Positions 13,072 through 24,722 of a stretch of 64,000 bases of DNA are shown here, one piece after another. How positions within the stretch are numbered: position 1 is the first letter of the stretch; every line of letters begins with the position of its first letter. Source of the DNA: Todiramphus chloris collaris (Eukaryota; Chordata; Aves; Coraciiformes; Alcedinidae); NCBI GenBank assembly GCA_025345505.1, contig JANVCC010000130.1, positions 10,192,641 to 10,256,640 on the forward strand. The letters are read 5' to 3'. The translations under genes were made by a program, and so were the position numbers. Below the pieces are notes generated by a model. It saw nothing but the letters and a program-made list of their open reading frames with translations, made no database searches and was not told the DNA's origin.

Positions 13072-15034
13072 ATCGGAACTGAACGCCACTGAAGACAAAT
13101 GAGATCGTATTTCAGTTAACGTAACTATCTTCACACAGTTGGTGTTGCCATCGTGAACCAGGATGTATCTCAGAAAACACAGGCTGATTGTATTTAAGAC
13201 TTGAGTGACTAGAGGGTAGCTGTTTTGTGGTTTTAATCCTAATCACCTTTTTGTCACTGTCTATAGCAATATAAGAATAACCAAAGATGGATTCTTCAGG
13301 ATATCTGAGGTGAAGTTTCATCCAGGTTTACCATCAGTAAGACATTCAAATGACTGCCTTTAGCCTAACAGGCTTTTATACAGAGAGGTTTGAAATGCTG
13401 ATTGGTGTCAAATTCTTCTCAGATTGTTTTATACAGATAGTTTTCTACAGTGGTTAAACCTCAAGTGCCCTGCTCAGGACATAGTACTTTTTCACCCTTT
13501 AATTTCTTCCTACATGCTGTTTCACTACTTGCATTATAAAAGCACGAATGAAGTTAAAATGATTATTTTTGTATTGCTTGTATTCATGTGCTAACTGGTT
13601 CTTAAACCTCTTTCCTTTGAGATTTCATCAGCAACAAAAGTAATTTTACATAGGTCTTACCATCCCCTGATCCTCTCATATTTCCTCATATGGTTGTTGG
13701 AATGTATAACTGTGTCCAGAAAGGGGTTTAACTAGAACCTCTGTGTTTTGGCTCACTTTGGGCTGAACTTAGATCCATCATTCTTTGCTAGTTGGTGGAG
13801 AAGTTATTCGCTGGTAATTCAGTGTTTATTTTAAGAAAATTTCATTTTTAAAACAATTCTGTTGATAATCTATATAAAGGGAGTAGCATCTTGCCTTTAT
13901 TTTGTAATAGGTCCACACACACAAGAGGGTTGTCTCTGTGCTGCTTAAGGAGTTCATCTGATTCTGCTTCATATTCTCTTACTTGAAATCATCCCTACAG
14001 CAATTACATGCAATGTGATAACAGAAGGACAATGTCTGCATGTGGGATGATGTAGGAATAGGTAACAGAAGGAGAAAAATTCCTAAGCACCTAAAGGCTG
14101 GTCCCATGATATGATCTTCAGAGAGGGAAAAGGACTAAAAAAAACCCATCTGATACCTTTAGTAAGCAAGATTTATCTCAACAAACCAGTAGTTAAATTG
14201 ACCATTAAACCAATGGTAAATTAATATACAAATATATAAAATTGTCAGATTATCACCTGACATGATCTGGCATTACTCTTCTGAATTAAGGGAAGCTAAA
14301 TTACATTTATGGCAACCAGAACTATGGTATATGTATTTACAAGCCTTTCTGCAGGAACGGAGCCTGTCCAGCATCCCCATGCTGAATTGCTGGCACAGGA
14401 GCTATTACAGCTGTTCTTATGCAGAGGGGGATACATAATCCTTTGGATAGACACCTCACAGAGGAGCTCATCCGGCCTCCTAATTTCAGCACTCCTGGCC
14501 AAAGGTCTAGCTCCTACCAGAAACTCAGAACCAGCAGATTGTAACACTGCACTGTGTCCAGACATATTTCTGGACGTCGGGGAGCTAAATTCTGCTGGTG
14601 GATGCACACAGTTCTCATAGCATTCCCAGAAAGTCCCACACATGCATGCAGAACAGAATGTGTCCTGAGAAGGCAAGCAAACAACCCTGCTTTCCCATCA
14701 CAGATCATTTTCATAGGCCTGTTAGTCCTCCGCCTTTGCTTTGAATAACTAATATCAAATGCATTCCAGTTAGAGGTTTTAAAAATACTAATTTTTTTTA
14801 AGAGGTCACTTTCAAAATATTCCAGGTCCAAAAACAACACAGGGGAAGGGAATTTACAGCACCTCATGTTGAGGAGATTGTTTTTATAAATTTTTTAAGT
14901 GATAGAAAACAGACAATTAAAATCTTTTTCTTCTAACTTGTTAACCCAAGTAACACTGCATATGCCATAAATGAATAAATGCCAGTGTGAATAGACACAG
15001 TACATTAATCTCCCAGTAAGATCTCCTTAAGAAG
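13072..15034 (+). other. PKP2: PKP2 3' UTR and downstream flank
   Basis: Sequence after the PKP2 stop. The 3' end of the mRNA cannot be fixed from sequence alone. Two candidate polyadenylation signals are ATTAAA at 14204-14209 and AATAAA at 14974-14979; the second is the only canonical hexamer I found before the first CR1 fragment. ORFs on both strands at 14296-14867 are not recognised and overlap one another in different frames, so they are treated as chance. Confidence 0.45.
14974..14979 (+). terminator. PKP2: Candidate PKP2 polyadenylation signal
   Basis: A canonical AATAAA (within ATGAATAAATGCC) about 1.9 kb after the PKP2 stop codon, a plausible 3' UTR length. A moderately GT-containing stretch follows. 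Without transcript data this is only a candidate; an ATTAAA at 14204-14209 is the alternative. Confidence 0.3.
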
Positions 15035-15112
15035 GGGATGCAGACTTTTTGGGTTGTTCCTATTGATTCAATGAACTTAAAGGTCTTTTCCAACCTAAAT
15101 GATTCTATGATC
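15035..15112 (+). mobile_element. CR1 LINE 3' tail fragment
   Basis: The segment GGTCTTTTCCAACCTAAATG followed by ATTCTATGAT is the conserved 3' end of avian CR1 elements. Only the terminal ~80 bases are recognisable, as expected for the strong 5' truncation of CR1 insertions. Inserted in the same direction as PKP2, just beyond its probable 3' end. Confidence 0.75.
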
Positions 15113-15594
15113 ACGTCCCTTTTAAACCAAAGCAGTGTTATAAAGTCACAATTTCAGCACAATATCAGAGCTGGCAACAACTGAAAGCTATAAGCAGGGA
15201 TGAGAACCAGTGACGCACCTTATTACAACTGATCTCCTACTTGTATGCAATCAAAACCATTTCAGCAGGACTCCAAAGAAAGCAAAGAATGTTAGTCAGA
15301 CAAATAATAAATTGTTCTCTCTAATGCAAAAAATCTGTCTTTGGTCTTTGTTGTCATTAGTGAACCTACTTGCTGGGGTGCAGCAAATGTATTTTCAAGG
15401 CTTAGCCCTTCTCTTACAAGGGCAGATTCATTTTTAAATCACATCTAGGTACAGAAACTTAGACTTTTCTACAACAGGAGAGAATTACTGAAGGAAGGCT
15501 GTGTAATGCTCCTGTTGGCATCAAAGTGCTCCTGCAAATGATTTGTTTTTACTTACAAGACCTGTTACAGCTTTTTCTGTCCCGTTTTGCTGAC

Positions 15595-16625
15595 CGATGA
15601 AAGCACCTGGCATCGAGCCTGGAGAGTCATGGTGAACAGAGCAAAATCCAGTTGGTGGCTGCTTACTCTCCGTGTTCCCCAGAGCTCAGGGCTGGGGCCA
15701 GTCCTGTTTAATACCTTTACTGATGATGTGGATGAGGGGATCAAGGGCACCCTCAGCAAGTTTGCAGATGACACCAAATTGAGCAGGAGTGTTGATCTGC
15801 TTGAGGGTAGGAAGGCTCTAAGAAAGGGATCTGGACAGGTAGGTTGGATCGATGGGCTGAGGTTTAACAAGGCCAAGTGCCAGGTCCTGGACTTCAATCA
15901 CAACAACCCCAGGCAATGCTGCAGGCTTGGGGAGGAGTGGCTGGAAAGCTGCCTGGCAGAAAAGGACCTGAGTGTGCTGGTGTACGGCCAGCTGAACATG
16001 AGCCAGCAGTGTGCCCAGGTGGCCAAGAAGGCCTGTATCAAAAATAGAGTGTCCAGCAGAACTAGAGAAGTGATCATGCCCCTGTACTTGGTAGTAGTGA
16101 GGCTGCAGCTTCAGTATTGTGTTCAGTTTTGGGCACCACAGGATAAAAAAGACATTGAGGTGCTAGAGCAAGTTCAGAGAAGGGCAACAAAGCTGGTAAA
16201 GGGTCTGGAGAACATAACTTATGAGGAGAGGCTGAGGGAGCTGGGACTGTTTAGTCTGGAGGAGTGTGAGGGGAGACCTTAACTTACTGCTCTCTACAAC
16301 TATCTGAAGGGAGGTTGTAGTGACATGGGTGTTGGTCGCTTCTCCTGGATAACTAGTGAAAGGACAAGAGGAAGTGGGCTTAAGTTGTGCCAGGGGAGGT
16401 TTAGGTTGGATACTAGGAAAATTTTTTTACTGAGAGAGTGATGAGGCATTGGAACAGGCTGTCCAGGGAGGTGGTAGAATCGCCATCCCTAGAGGCATTC
16501 AAAAAATGCCTAGATGTGGCACTTCAGGACATGGCTTAGTGGGCATGATAATGTTCAGTAGACTGTTGGACTTGATGGTCTTTAAGGTAATTTCCAACCT
16601 TAATGATTCTATGATTCTCTGTCTT
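15595..16625 (+). mobile_element. CR1 LINE, 5'-truncated, 3' end of ORF2 plus 3' UTR
   Basis: The + frame 15587-16282 encodes decayed CR1 reverse transcriptase: [21 protein letters not shown] (the F-A-D-D catalytic motif), then the CR1 tail with [39 protein letters not shown] and [15 protein letters not shown]. The 3' UTR follows (AGGTTTAGGTTGGATACTAG; GGAACAGGCTGTCCAGGGAG) and ends AATGATTCTATGATTCT at about 16620. The expected residues VPQGSVLGP read VPQSSGLGP, and the frame opens upstream into unrelated sequence, so it is a dead copy. It is not a host gene, although its ORF is one of the longest in the window. Confidence 0.93.
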
Positions 16626-16999
16626 CACCTCTGTTTAACTGGTCTTTGACAGTAGATTTTACTGTGAGCCGTATCACCACTGGAGATCTCAATTAGAATC
16701 ATCTTCAGCATAGTCTGGGACTCAGGAAATATAACCTTCCCCTTTCCTCTTTTACAGAGTAGAGATTTGAAACCTTGAATTTAAACATACTGGGTATCAT
16801 CCCAAAAGTCTTTGGCTGAATGAGGAGCTGACCCCAGTTCCTCATATCTTGAGATAGTGTTTTAGCCATAACCCAGCACAACCACCTTTCACTAAATTGT
16901 TTTAGTAGAAATTCTTAATTAATATGGATAATGTTGTAGTAGATACCACAGAATATAAATATTCATTCATTGCTAGAGAATTATTTTGAACAAGCCCAG
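16626..16999. other. Intergenic, nothing recognised
   Basis: Short unique-looking spacer between two CR1 fragments of opposite orientation. No ORF, RNA or repeat identified. Confidence 0.6.
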
Positions 17000-17560
17000 T
17001 TATCTCCCCCTCCCTCTTCCTATGTAGTTGAAAGCCCTGTCAATAGGCCCTGCTAACACCTGCCCCAAAATCCTTTCCCCCCTCTGGGACAGGTGCATCC
17101 TACCTACCACCAGGCAGCCAGGTGTCTCATATACCAGCCCATGATCAAAAAACACAATGCCCTGCTGATAACACCAGTCCTGGAGCCATGAATTAGCCTG
17201 TTGTCTCTTCCTCTTACTTTCCTCATTCATGATTGCCACTGGAGGGATAGAGGAGAACACAGCTTGTGTTCCTGATCCCTTAAGCAGCTGTCCCAAAGCT
17301 TTAAAATCGCTTAATTAATTTTGAGCTCCTTCTACCCACTGCAAGGAACTTTGTCCAACACATCCTTAACCCATGCCCCAGGGAGGCAGCAGACTTCCCT
17401 GTGAAGTGGGGCAGGACGGCATATTGGCCCCCGTGCCCGCCTCAGTAGAGAGTCACCCACAACAAGGACCTATCTGCTTTTCCTTTTGGAGCCAGCTGTG
17501 ATGCATGGTTTACAGCAACGTAGCCTTTCTAGCATTTCTGACCTGGGTGAACCATCTCCT
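17000..17560 (-). mobile_element. CR1 LINE ORF1 (esterase-like) fragment
   Basis: The minus strand at 17000-17296 encodes GTQAVFSSIPPVAIMNEESK ... WLQDWCYQQGIVFFDHGLV ... MHLSQRGERILGQVLAGPI, the C-terminal half of the SGNH/esterase-like domain of CR1 ORF1. Just upstream on the same strand, about 17390-17470, VVGDSLLRRARGPICRPAPL and REVCCLPGAWVKDV are the N-terminal esterase block with the catalytic Gly-Asp-Ser. The middle of the domain is missing, so the copy carries an internal deletion. CR1 insertions are usually 5' truncated, so an isolated ORF1 piece suggests a formerly long copy later cut by deletion. Confidence 0.85.
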
Positions 17561-20500
17561 GCAGGACCCCATACCTGTTCTGCAAGGGTAACTGAGAAGG
17601 TGGGGGAGGCCAGGAGGGCCTGTGTTCTCTCACTGCTCTCTTCCTCCTCTGGCTTCTTATAGCCTGGTGGCCTGATCAGCAGTGGGTAGTGCTGGCTCCG
17701 CCCAAGCTATCTCAGCAGCCCAGCCACCAACTGGGAGCCCCCAGCACAGGCAAAGGGCTTTGCCCTGCTTCAGAAAGCCCCCAGAAGAGCTTTTTGTCCC
17801 TCTTTTTGCTGCAGATCCCTTCCCCAGTGTAGTATTATGTGCCCTGAAGCTGGTCTCTGCAGCAATCAATAGGAGACAAAGATCTGGAAACAGCAGCAGA
17901 AATCAGACTGGAGAAAACGCACAGAGCTCAACATTGAAGTGCATCAAGGACGAGGCTTGAAGAATCAGGTCTTAATATAACCATGTGAATTTATACCTAG
18001 CATATTGTTCTGGAAATTGCACAGCATCTGGCCGTTGAAAACCCAGCGGAGAGATTTGCTGAAATACACCAAAGAGAAAAAGGTGTTTTATTGCAGATGG
18101 TGTATATAGATCAGGGTTTTGCCATTTTCTACAGTCATACTTTGGATATTTTAATAGGTTTGCAATATGATGAGGAGATAAACCCATTTTACCTTATTTC
18201 ACATGTTCATAATAAAACCGTTCTATTTTACACATTAGAGGTATTGTCAGCTCAGGCATTGCTTTTCACAGGATGCACTGCTTGCATCCTTTCTTCAGCT
18301 ATATGTTCCAGTGCTGTGTCCAGCGTGACTAAATATTTAAGCTTAGAAACTCTACATTTTTTACAAGTTTTTTCATTATTCAGCTTAAGCTCCCATTTCC
18401 TTATTCGTATTCTATTATTCTTAGTGATCTCTCAGACCAACTTAAATGTCCACAGGTATGAAAAAAAAGAGAAAGCAGGCACTTGCTTTACATCTCCTTA
18501 GCAGCTACAGTTCAGAGTCAATACTGCAAATCCCCCTCAAGGTACCAGGGCCTTCTGAATATGCCCATGCCCTTGGTCACAGAGCAGAAAGCACCATGAC
18601 CATGGAAGGAAACGTGCAAATACAGTGCTCGCCATTTCACTCTTTTTTTCCATGCTGACCACAAAATTGCACAAGGTCCTTTCTTACCTAAGCCTGCACT
18701 TTGTGGTCTCCAAGCTGTAATCAGCTATAGGACTATAAGCCAAGCTGCCATCACTCGGACTTTGAAAGGTGTTGGCTTCACAAGTCCCCAGCCTGCTCTT
18801 GCTTTTCAGGGCTCAGAAGGACACCACTACTGCCTCAATATGTATTTAGGTATTTGGGAGCCCCCTGTAACTTAAATTAGGTATTTCAGCTTTCCCTCAG
18901 TTCTAGAGAGATATATGGTCTTTGTTTGACCCTGTCTTCCTGTGTTCACCAAGAACTGAAATAGCCAAGCCTGTGCCACTAGGTCAACACAGAAAAAAGA
19001 TGAAGAGTGAAAGGGCTTTTTTAGCTGCTGCCTAGGAGAGTAGTATCTCTCAGAAAGCTCAAAAACTTTCTGAAGCCCATGAAGGTCATAAGATAATGGG
19101 CCACTGCCAGAATAGCTGTGTTTGGCTTGGAATAACAACAAAATAAATCAGTAGTGTTGTAGTATCGGTGTTGAACTCTGTCTGGAAAGCACACTGTGCC
19201 TCAGGATACATAAGCACACTTGAGTTTAACTGAAAACATTGGACATTGGGCATAGCCCAATTAAAAACTGTGTGTGAGTTTAACCCTGTGCAACTTTTTA
19301 AGATGAGAATGCTGGATGTGGAATGCAGGATGAATGATTTGTAACTGAGATTGAAGATTTGTAGAAAAAAAAGCTTTTAAAGTGAGGAAATAAAGAGGAA
19401 ATGTGCTTTTTCATCAGAAAACTTCCCTTTTTGGAATAAAAATGTTGCTTGGCAGTGTCATTGGGGCAGGCTGTGTGGTGCATTTGAGCTGTGGTTACCT
19501 TTGTGTTTGCATTGCCCTTACAACATAGTAATGGTCAGGATGCTGCAGAGAGAACAATGGAGGCTTTCAAAGCCAACCTTTATCCTTGGGGAGGGACAGG
19601 GCAGCCATGTGGGTTTACATGGTAGTTTGGATTTTTTAACAATACAACTACTCAACCTGAAAATACTTAAAACCAGGAAATCAAAAACTGATGCTTTCGA
19701 TAACAGTCATGTTCCTGCAGGTGTTAGTGCAAAACTTTTGTCACAGCTTAAATGACACAAAGAGGTGAAGAAAAAAAGTTGTCTTCTGGTGTGAAAAGTT
19801 GGAGCAGAGGTGTTTGGAAGAGATGTGATTGCCGGAATGATTCAGTGAGGAAGAGGAAGGAAAGCCAGAGCATGAGGAGGAGGGAAAGGTGCTGCTTTCT
19901 CTCTGGTTAAGAGCAAGGGATGCCAAGCTCCTGGTGAGAAGCATTACTGGACAGGGTCAGGCAGCAAATGCTACCCTGGCAAAAAAAAAGTGCGGGGTGC
20001 GATAAACTGTGAAAGTGAGAAAAGCCAAGCAAGAAGTGTGGAAAAGAAAGGAGACATTTCAGAAGCTCTGAAATTCACTTGGCAGAAAGCAAGACCATCT
20101 GGTTGCTGGGTCAGAGGCACTTCCAGCACCTGCAGCAAGAAGGACTCATTTCAGGAGACCTTCACTTCAAACCCTGACGGGGTTGCACATAACTGTCCCA
20201 ACTTATATGTGAAGCCAATGAGAAACTGGAGTGCATATTGCCAAGGCTTAAGGGCTGGACTTCGCTAAGGGGTTTTGTTTTACAGGTTTCTGAGGTTCTG
20301 CACACTGAGCTGGGTGGAAGCCAGCCCTGGTCTGGCACTTGCCTCTTTGTACAGCCATATCTGGGAGCCAGCTTTGCCTTCTGAATACGCAGCACGGATT
20401 ACCCATCCACCAAGGACCTTTTTTCTGATTACATCAGTTATTTTCTACAATTATGAAGAAAGGTGGACAGATTCACCATTACATGGGCTCAGGGCTATAA

Positions 20501-22191
20501 TTAAGTTATTGTGGGGGTAATTATGGATAGTGAAGAGGGCATGAAGAATTCTCTAGTCTATAATATGCTCACCTGTAAAATAAGAGGTGTTTAATACACG
20601 TAAAAGACACAGACCTGAATTTTACAGGCAACATCATGTTCTTCACATCTACTGCAGTGGCTACAAGTGTAGATTTGTTAAATCGGCACTAAAAAAAAAA
20701 AAAAAGAAAAGTCATAAGAACCCAGGATAGCCTGACCTAAGAAGGTGTTTATATGTACATTTAAAAGCTGGGCCCCACCACTGCTATTTTGTCTATTTTT
20801 CAACAGAAAAGTGCTTTCAAATTCTACTCAGAGATAGGGGGAAAAAAAAAAAAAAGCCCTGGACTCCCAACCTGATCCACAGCAGCACAGCCCTGGAGCA
20901 GCTCTGGAGAAACATTTACTGGTCACATCAAGTTTTGTTGTGTGACTTCAATGACAAATTGGTAGGCACATGGTGGATGCTCTCACTGCTTACACCCACT
21001 TTCCCTGCAGGGCCAGAGAGCTGCCCAACTCATGGCCACCACCACTGGCCCATCCCTGAGCTACATGTGGCTCTACCCAGCTGCCTATGGTTGTGACTGG
21101 GTGCCTTTTTAATCCCCATTGCCACAGCAAAAGTGATGCTCTCAGCTACCCTGATGCTGCTCTGCAGGCTGGCTCCCCTCCGGGTCCCTGATGAGCCAGT
21201 GCAGGGCAAGACACCACACAGCAGGGATGCCCAGGGGGAGGCTTTATGGAGCAGACCTGTGGAATGTGGGATGGATGCTTTGGCAAGGATTGTTTGAACC
21301 AATTTGGGATGGGCACAGTATGGCAGCCTGGGAGGGCTCTGAGCAGCACAGATGCAAACAGCTGCTTTCTACCTGTCCTGTGGGCACTCACTCCTTGGGA
21401 AAGGTGCATTTAGAAGCATTGATCAGTAGTGTTAAGTGCAGTTGGGAAAAGCCTTGGAAAGTGCATGTCTGCTTTCAGGTTCTCCATTAAAGTCATCAAA
21501 CAGCAGTTAGTTCATTCCCGGGCAGGAAAGAAAACAAAGTTAAATAAGGTGTAGCCCTGGACAATGGTCCTTGATCTCTCACGTGACTATACCAGTCTCC
21601 TACAGCAGATGCATATTTTGCTGTTGCTGTTTCCAATCATGAAGCCTGGTTTTGTAGGGCTTCGGCTAGAATTTTTTTTCCTTGTAGATATGCAGCTAAA
21701 ATCAATTGAAAATCAGTGTAAGATCTCAAGCCAGAGAAATATTTTAACAAAATTCTTGTTCTTGTTAAATGCTTATGACCCTGAGGTTTGGGCAAGAGGA
21801 CACTCCCCTGACAGCTAACAGTATCACTGACAAAGTTTCTTTCACCCCAGGCAGTCCCCAGGATGTTTAGCTCTGGCTACAAGCAAAGTCCCAGCATGAC
21901 CTGTTGTCTTCACAAAAAGAACAGCAAACAGTCCATACTTTGCACTGGCTTGTGCTGTTGTTCTTTAAGCAGAGGCATTTTTCTTGGAGGAGGACAGTTT
22001 AATTTGTACATTCATGTCATTTAGCACTAGCTTTTTCAGGGTAAGAAGAGGAAGGCAAAGAGGAAAAGGAGGGTTTCTGTGAAGATCTTTCCAATGTTTT
22101 TTCTCTTTCTGGGCCATAACAATAACTCTCCTTCTAAACTAAGAAAAATATGATTCTTCCTCCACCCCTTTGCAAGATAAATCAATGAATG

Positions 22192-22244
22192 TTGTTTTTT
22201 TTGGTTTTTTGTGGGTGTTTTTTTGGTTTTTTTGTTTTTTTTTT
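22192..22244. repeat. T-rich low-complexity tract
   Basis: Runs of T separated by G (TTTTTTTTGGTTTTTTGTGG and onward to ten T before AGG). Typical low-complexity remnant, possibly an old poly(A) tail read on the opposite strand. No function inferred. Confidence 0.85.
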
Positions 22245-23495
22245 AGGAAGGTCTTTGTACAACAGGCTTGCTGAATACTGCACACATGCTATAAAGTACA
22301 AATCATTTTTGCTCTGGCTTAGCAGACAATCTCTGAAGGTGACACCTCACTAACAAAGTGAGAGCCAAAATAACACAGCAACCCCATTTCTGCTCCCACA
22401 TCAAAGTCAGTTCCATCTCCCTATCAGGGTAACTTATTGCTTACCTCAATAAAACCCAAAACCCATTCTCAGTCACAGAAAAGTCAGCACAGGGTGGAGA
22501 GAAGGGAGGGTCCCCAAACGAATAACATTTTAAGTGTGGCTTGAGGATTTTCTTGCCAAAACAAAGGGAGATTCATCTGTTTAGGTCCTCCTTTGTTACA
22601 GTGGTAGCTGTGACAATACAATGGTTGCTCATGGGTCTACAAGCTCCCCCTAGGTGGGGAGGGTTAAGGTTATTACAGTGTAGGAAAGCCCCATACAATC
22701 TCACACACTGGTGTTTTGCAGTACCTCTATATACAAAGAACATGGGCCTTATAAGAGATACCCCTAAAATAAGGGATAGCTCATTGTCAAGAGGCTTCGG
22801 GTGCTCTCAGGATTGCTTTCCAACCTGCCATTTCACTGGAAATAGATCTGTCAGGAGATGCAGCCTAGCTCACTGAAATTTTGTTCTCATGCAAGATAAT
22901 TTCTGAAGGGACAAGAGAGACATGGCAAATGCCTTACACCTGTTTACTACTCCCTGAAGAGCTTTGATGGGAAACATCTTCAGTAATATCAATCTAGTTG
23001 TTGGAGTCCCAGATTTCCTCAAGCATACTTTTCAGAAACCATACCATAATGTCTGAGGTGGTGATTTATGGGTGTACCCCAGCTCCAGCATCTCCTGGTG
23101 AAGTGGCATTTAAAAGCCTTGCATGCTCATATTCTCTCTTGATGCCAGCTCACTTAAGTGTCAGTGGCTTTCAGCCATGGCTGAGTTTAGCAGACCACCC
23201 CCATACTGCATCACTTGCTATTTTCTTCTTTGTGCTATGACTTTTTTGAACTTGTGAACCCTTCCTTGTATAACTCTGATATAATTTGCAGATAAGGAGA
23301 TACAGCAGCTTTCTCACACCTGCTTCTTTGCACCTGACTCATAACTGCATCTGATATAAAAATATCATAAAGTCTATTTGGAGTAATTTTTAAAGGCTCT
23401 TTATATGAGACACCTATCCCCATAAAAAACTTTCTACTCCAAGGGCTCCTGGAGGTGAGGGAGGGGTAGTTCTGCTGTGAAAGCTGAACTTGTAG

Positions 23496-23555
23496 TTTGA
23501 TACAATGATGTGGTAAAACCTCAGATTTGATACAATGATGCGGTAAAACCTCAGA
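23496..23555. repeat. Tandem duplication, 30-base unit, two copies
   Basis: Two adjacent 30-base copies, 23496-23525 and 23526-23555, begin TTTGATACAATGATG and end GGTAAAACCTCAGA. They differ at one base (T/C). A recent local duplication next to an A/C-rich tract. Confidence 0.9.
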
Positions 23556-23557
23556 TT

Positions 23558-23682
23558 GTACAAAACAAAACAAGCAAACAAACAAAAAAACAAAAAACCC
23601 CAAACCAACCAACCAAACACACACAAAAAAACCCAACCTACAAAAAAAACCCCAAACCAAAACCAAAACTTTTTTTTTTCCC
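23558..23682. repeat. A/C-rich low-complexity tract
   Basis: Degenerate (CAAA)n/(CCAAA)n sequence ending in a T run. It produces the long minus-strand ORF at 23235-23846 whose translation is rich in Phe, Gly, Val and Trp; that ORF is therefore not a gene. Confidence 0.88.
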
Positions 23683-24169
23683 CAGCAATAAAGCAGTACA
23701 TGTTTTAGACTGTTTAAAAATCCTCCGTGTTCATCGGCCTGTGGTTTGTTATTGTCCTTAAACGCAACTATTTTTAGGGACTCAGGAGCTTTGCCATCCT
23801 GCTCTTTCATTGGTATCCCACAGACAGGCATATGTGGGTACAGCATCTATCCCAGCTCCCACATGCACGCTGTGTTATGCGTGTATCACTACAGGCGGTC
23901 AGTGCTTCCAAGTACACCAAATCAACTTGTCACTGTTCAGAACGAACATTCCATTTCTCTTGATATGTGTTCTTGCTGGTCTCTGCAAAACACAGGCACT
24001 CTGCTCTCACAGCCACTCTGCTGCTGCTGGCTCCTGATAAAGGATTTGCCCTGGTCTTACTAGTGGAGATACTAGTGATTTTGCTGTCAAGGGGTATTAC
24101 AAATAACCAAAAATGTGTAAAAATAACTTGAGCTTTGGATATTAATATTATTCAAAGGAAAGAGGCTAT

Positions 24170-24197
24170 GAGTTTTCAAAATCGAGTTTTCAAAATC
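24170..24197. repeat. Tandem duplication, 14-base unit, two copies
   Basis: GAGTTTTCAAAATC occurs twice in direct succession. Small local duplication, no function inferred. Confidence 0.85.
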
Positions 24198-24582
24198 AAG
24201 TTTCCTATACTTTGACCTTCCTCAGGAGTGGAAAAAAGACTAAGCTGTGTGAGTATCTACAACAGGACACCCTCATCTTGACATGCAGACTTCAGCACTG
24301 GCCAATAAAGATCTCAAGAAGCACAAATCTCTGCAGTGGAATAACACTAGACATCAGTGCCAGTGGGGACTGACCAGCTGAGCGGGTAACCTGCTGAAAA
24401 GGACCTGGGTCTTACAATGGAAACCAAGTGAAATTTGAAACAACAGTGCACTTACATTGTGAACTGGGGAAATGGCATAACGTGTGAGAAGCGTGGCCAG
24501 CAGACCAAGGGAAGTTGTTACTCCTGTTTGGCAGAGAGTTATACTGCACTGGAATGCTGTGACTTGAACTCTCCCAGTTCAA

Positions 24583-24722
24583 AAAAAGGGATGCCAAGAA
24601 GCTGGAGAGGATCCAGCAGAGAGTTACCAGTGCTCTGAGAAACCTAGAGCACATAAGCTGTAAGTAGAGATTGAAGGACATGGGCTTATTTGGCCTGGTG
24701 AAGAGGAGGCAAAGCAGGGATG
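24583..24722 (+). mobile_element. CR1 LINE fragment, old
   Basis: The + strand reads KKLERIQQRVTSALRNLEHI, then LKDMGLFGLVKRR, a decayed copy of the CR1 tail (compare [19 protein letters not shown] and [11 protein letters not shown] in the copy at 15.6-16.6 kb). Both ends fade into unrecognised sequence. More diverged than the other copies, so probably older. Confidence 0.75.

Larger units (their letters stand above)
17561..24582. other. Intergenic region
   Basis: No supportable gene. Many ORFs of 60-110 residues lie on both strands (for example 17682-17960, 18091-18501, 21191-21490, 22541-22876), but none has a recognisable domain, splice signals in a consistent series, or similarity to a family I know. 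A T-rich tract and a 30-base tandem duplication lie inside and are listed separately. Confidence 0.6.

Noticed and set aside
23235..23846. 203-codon minus-strand ORF, partly Phe/Gly/Trp-rich.
   Set aside because: It runs through an A/C-rich low-complexity tract and a 30-base tandem duplication; composition explains the open frame.
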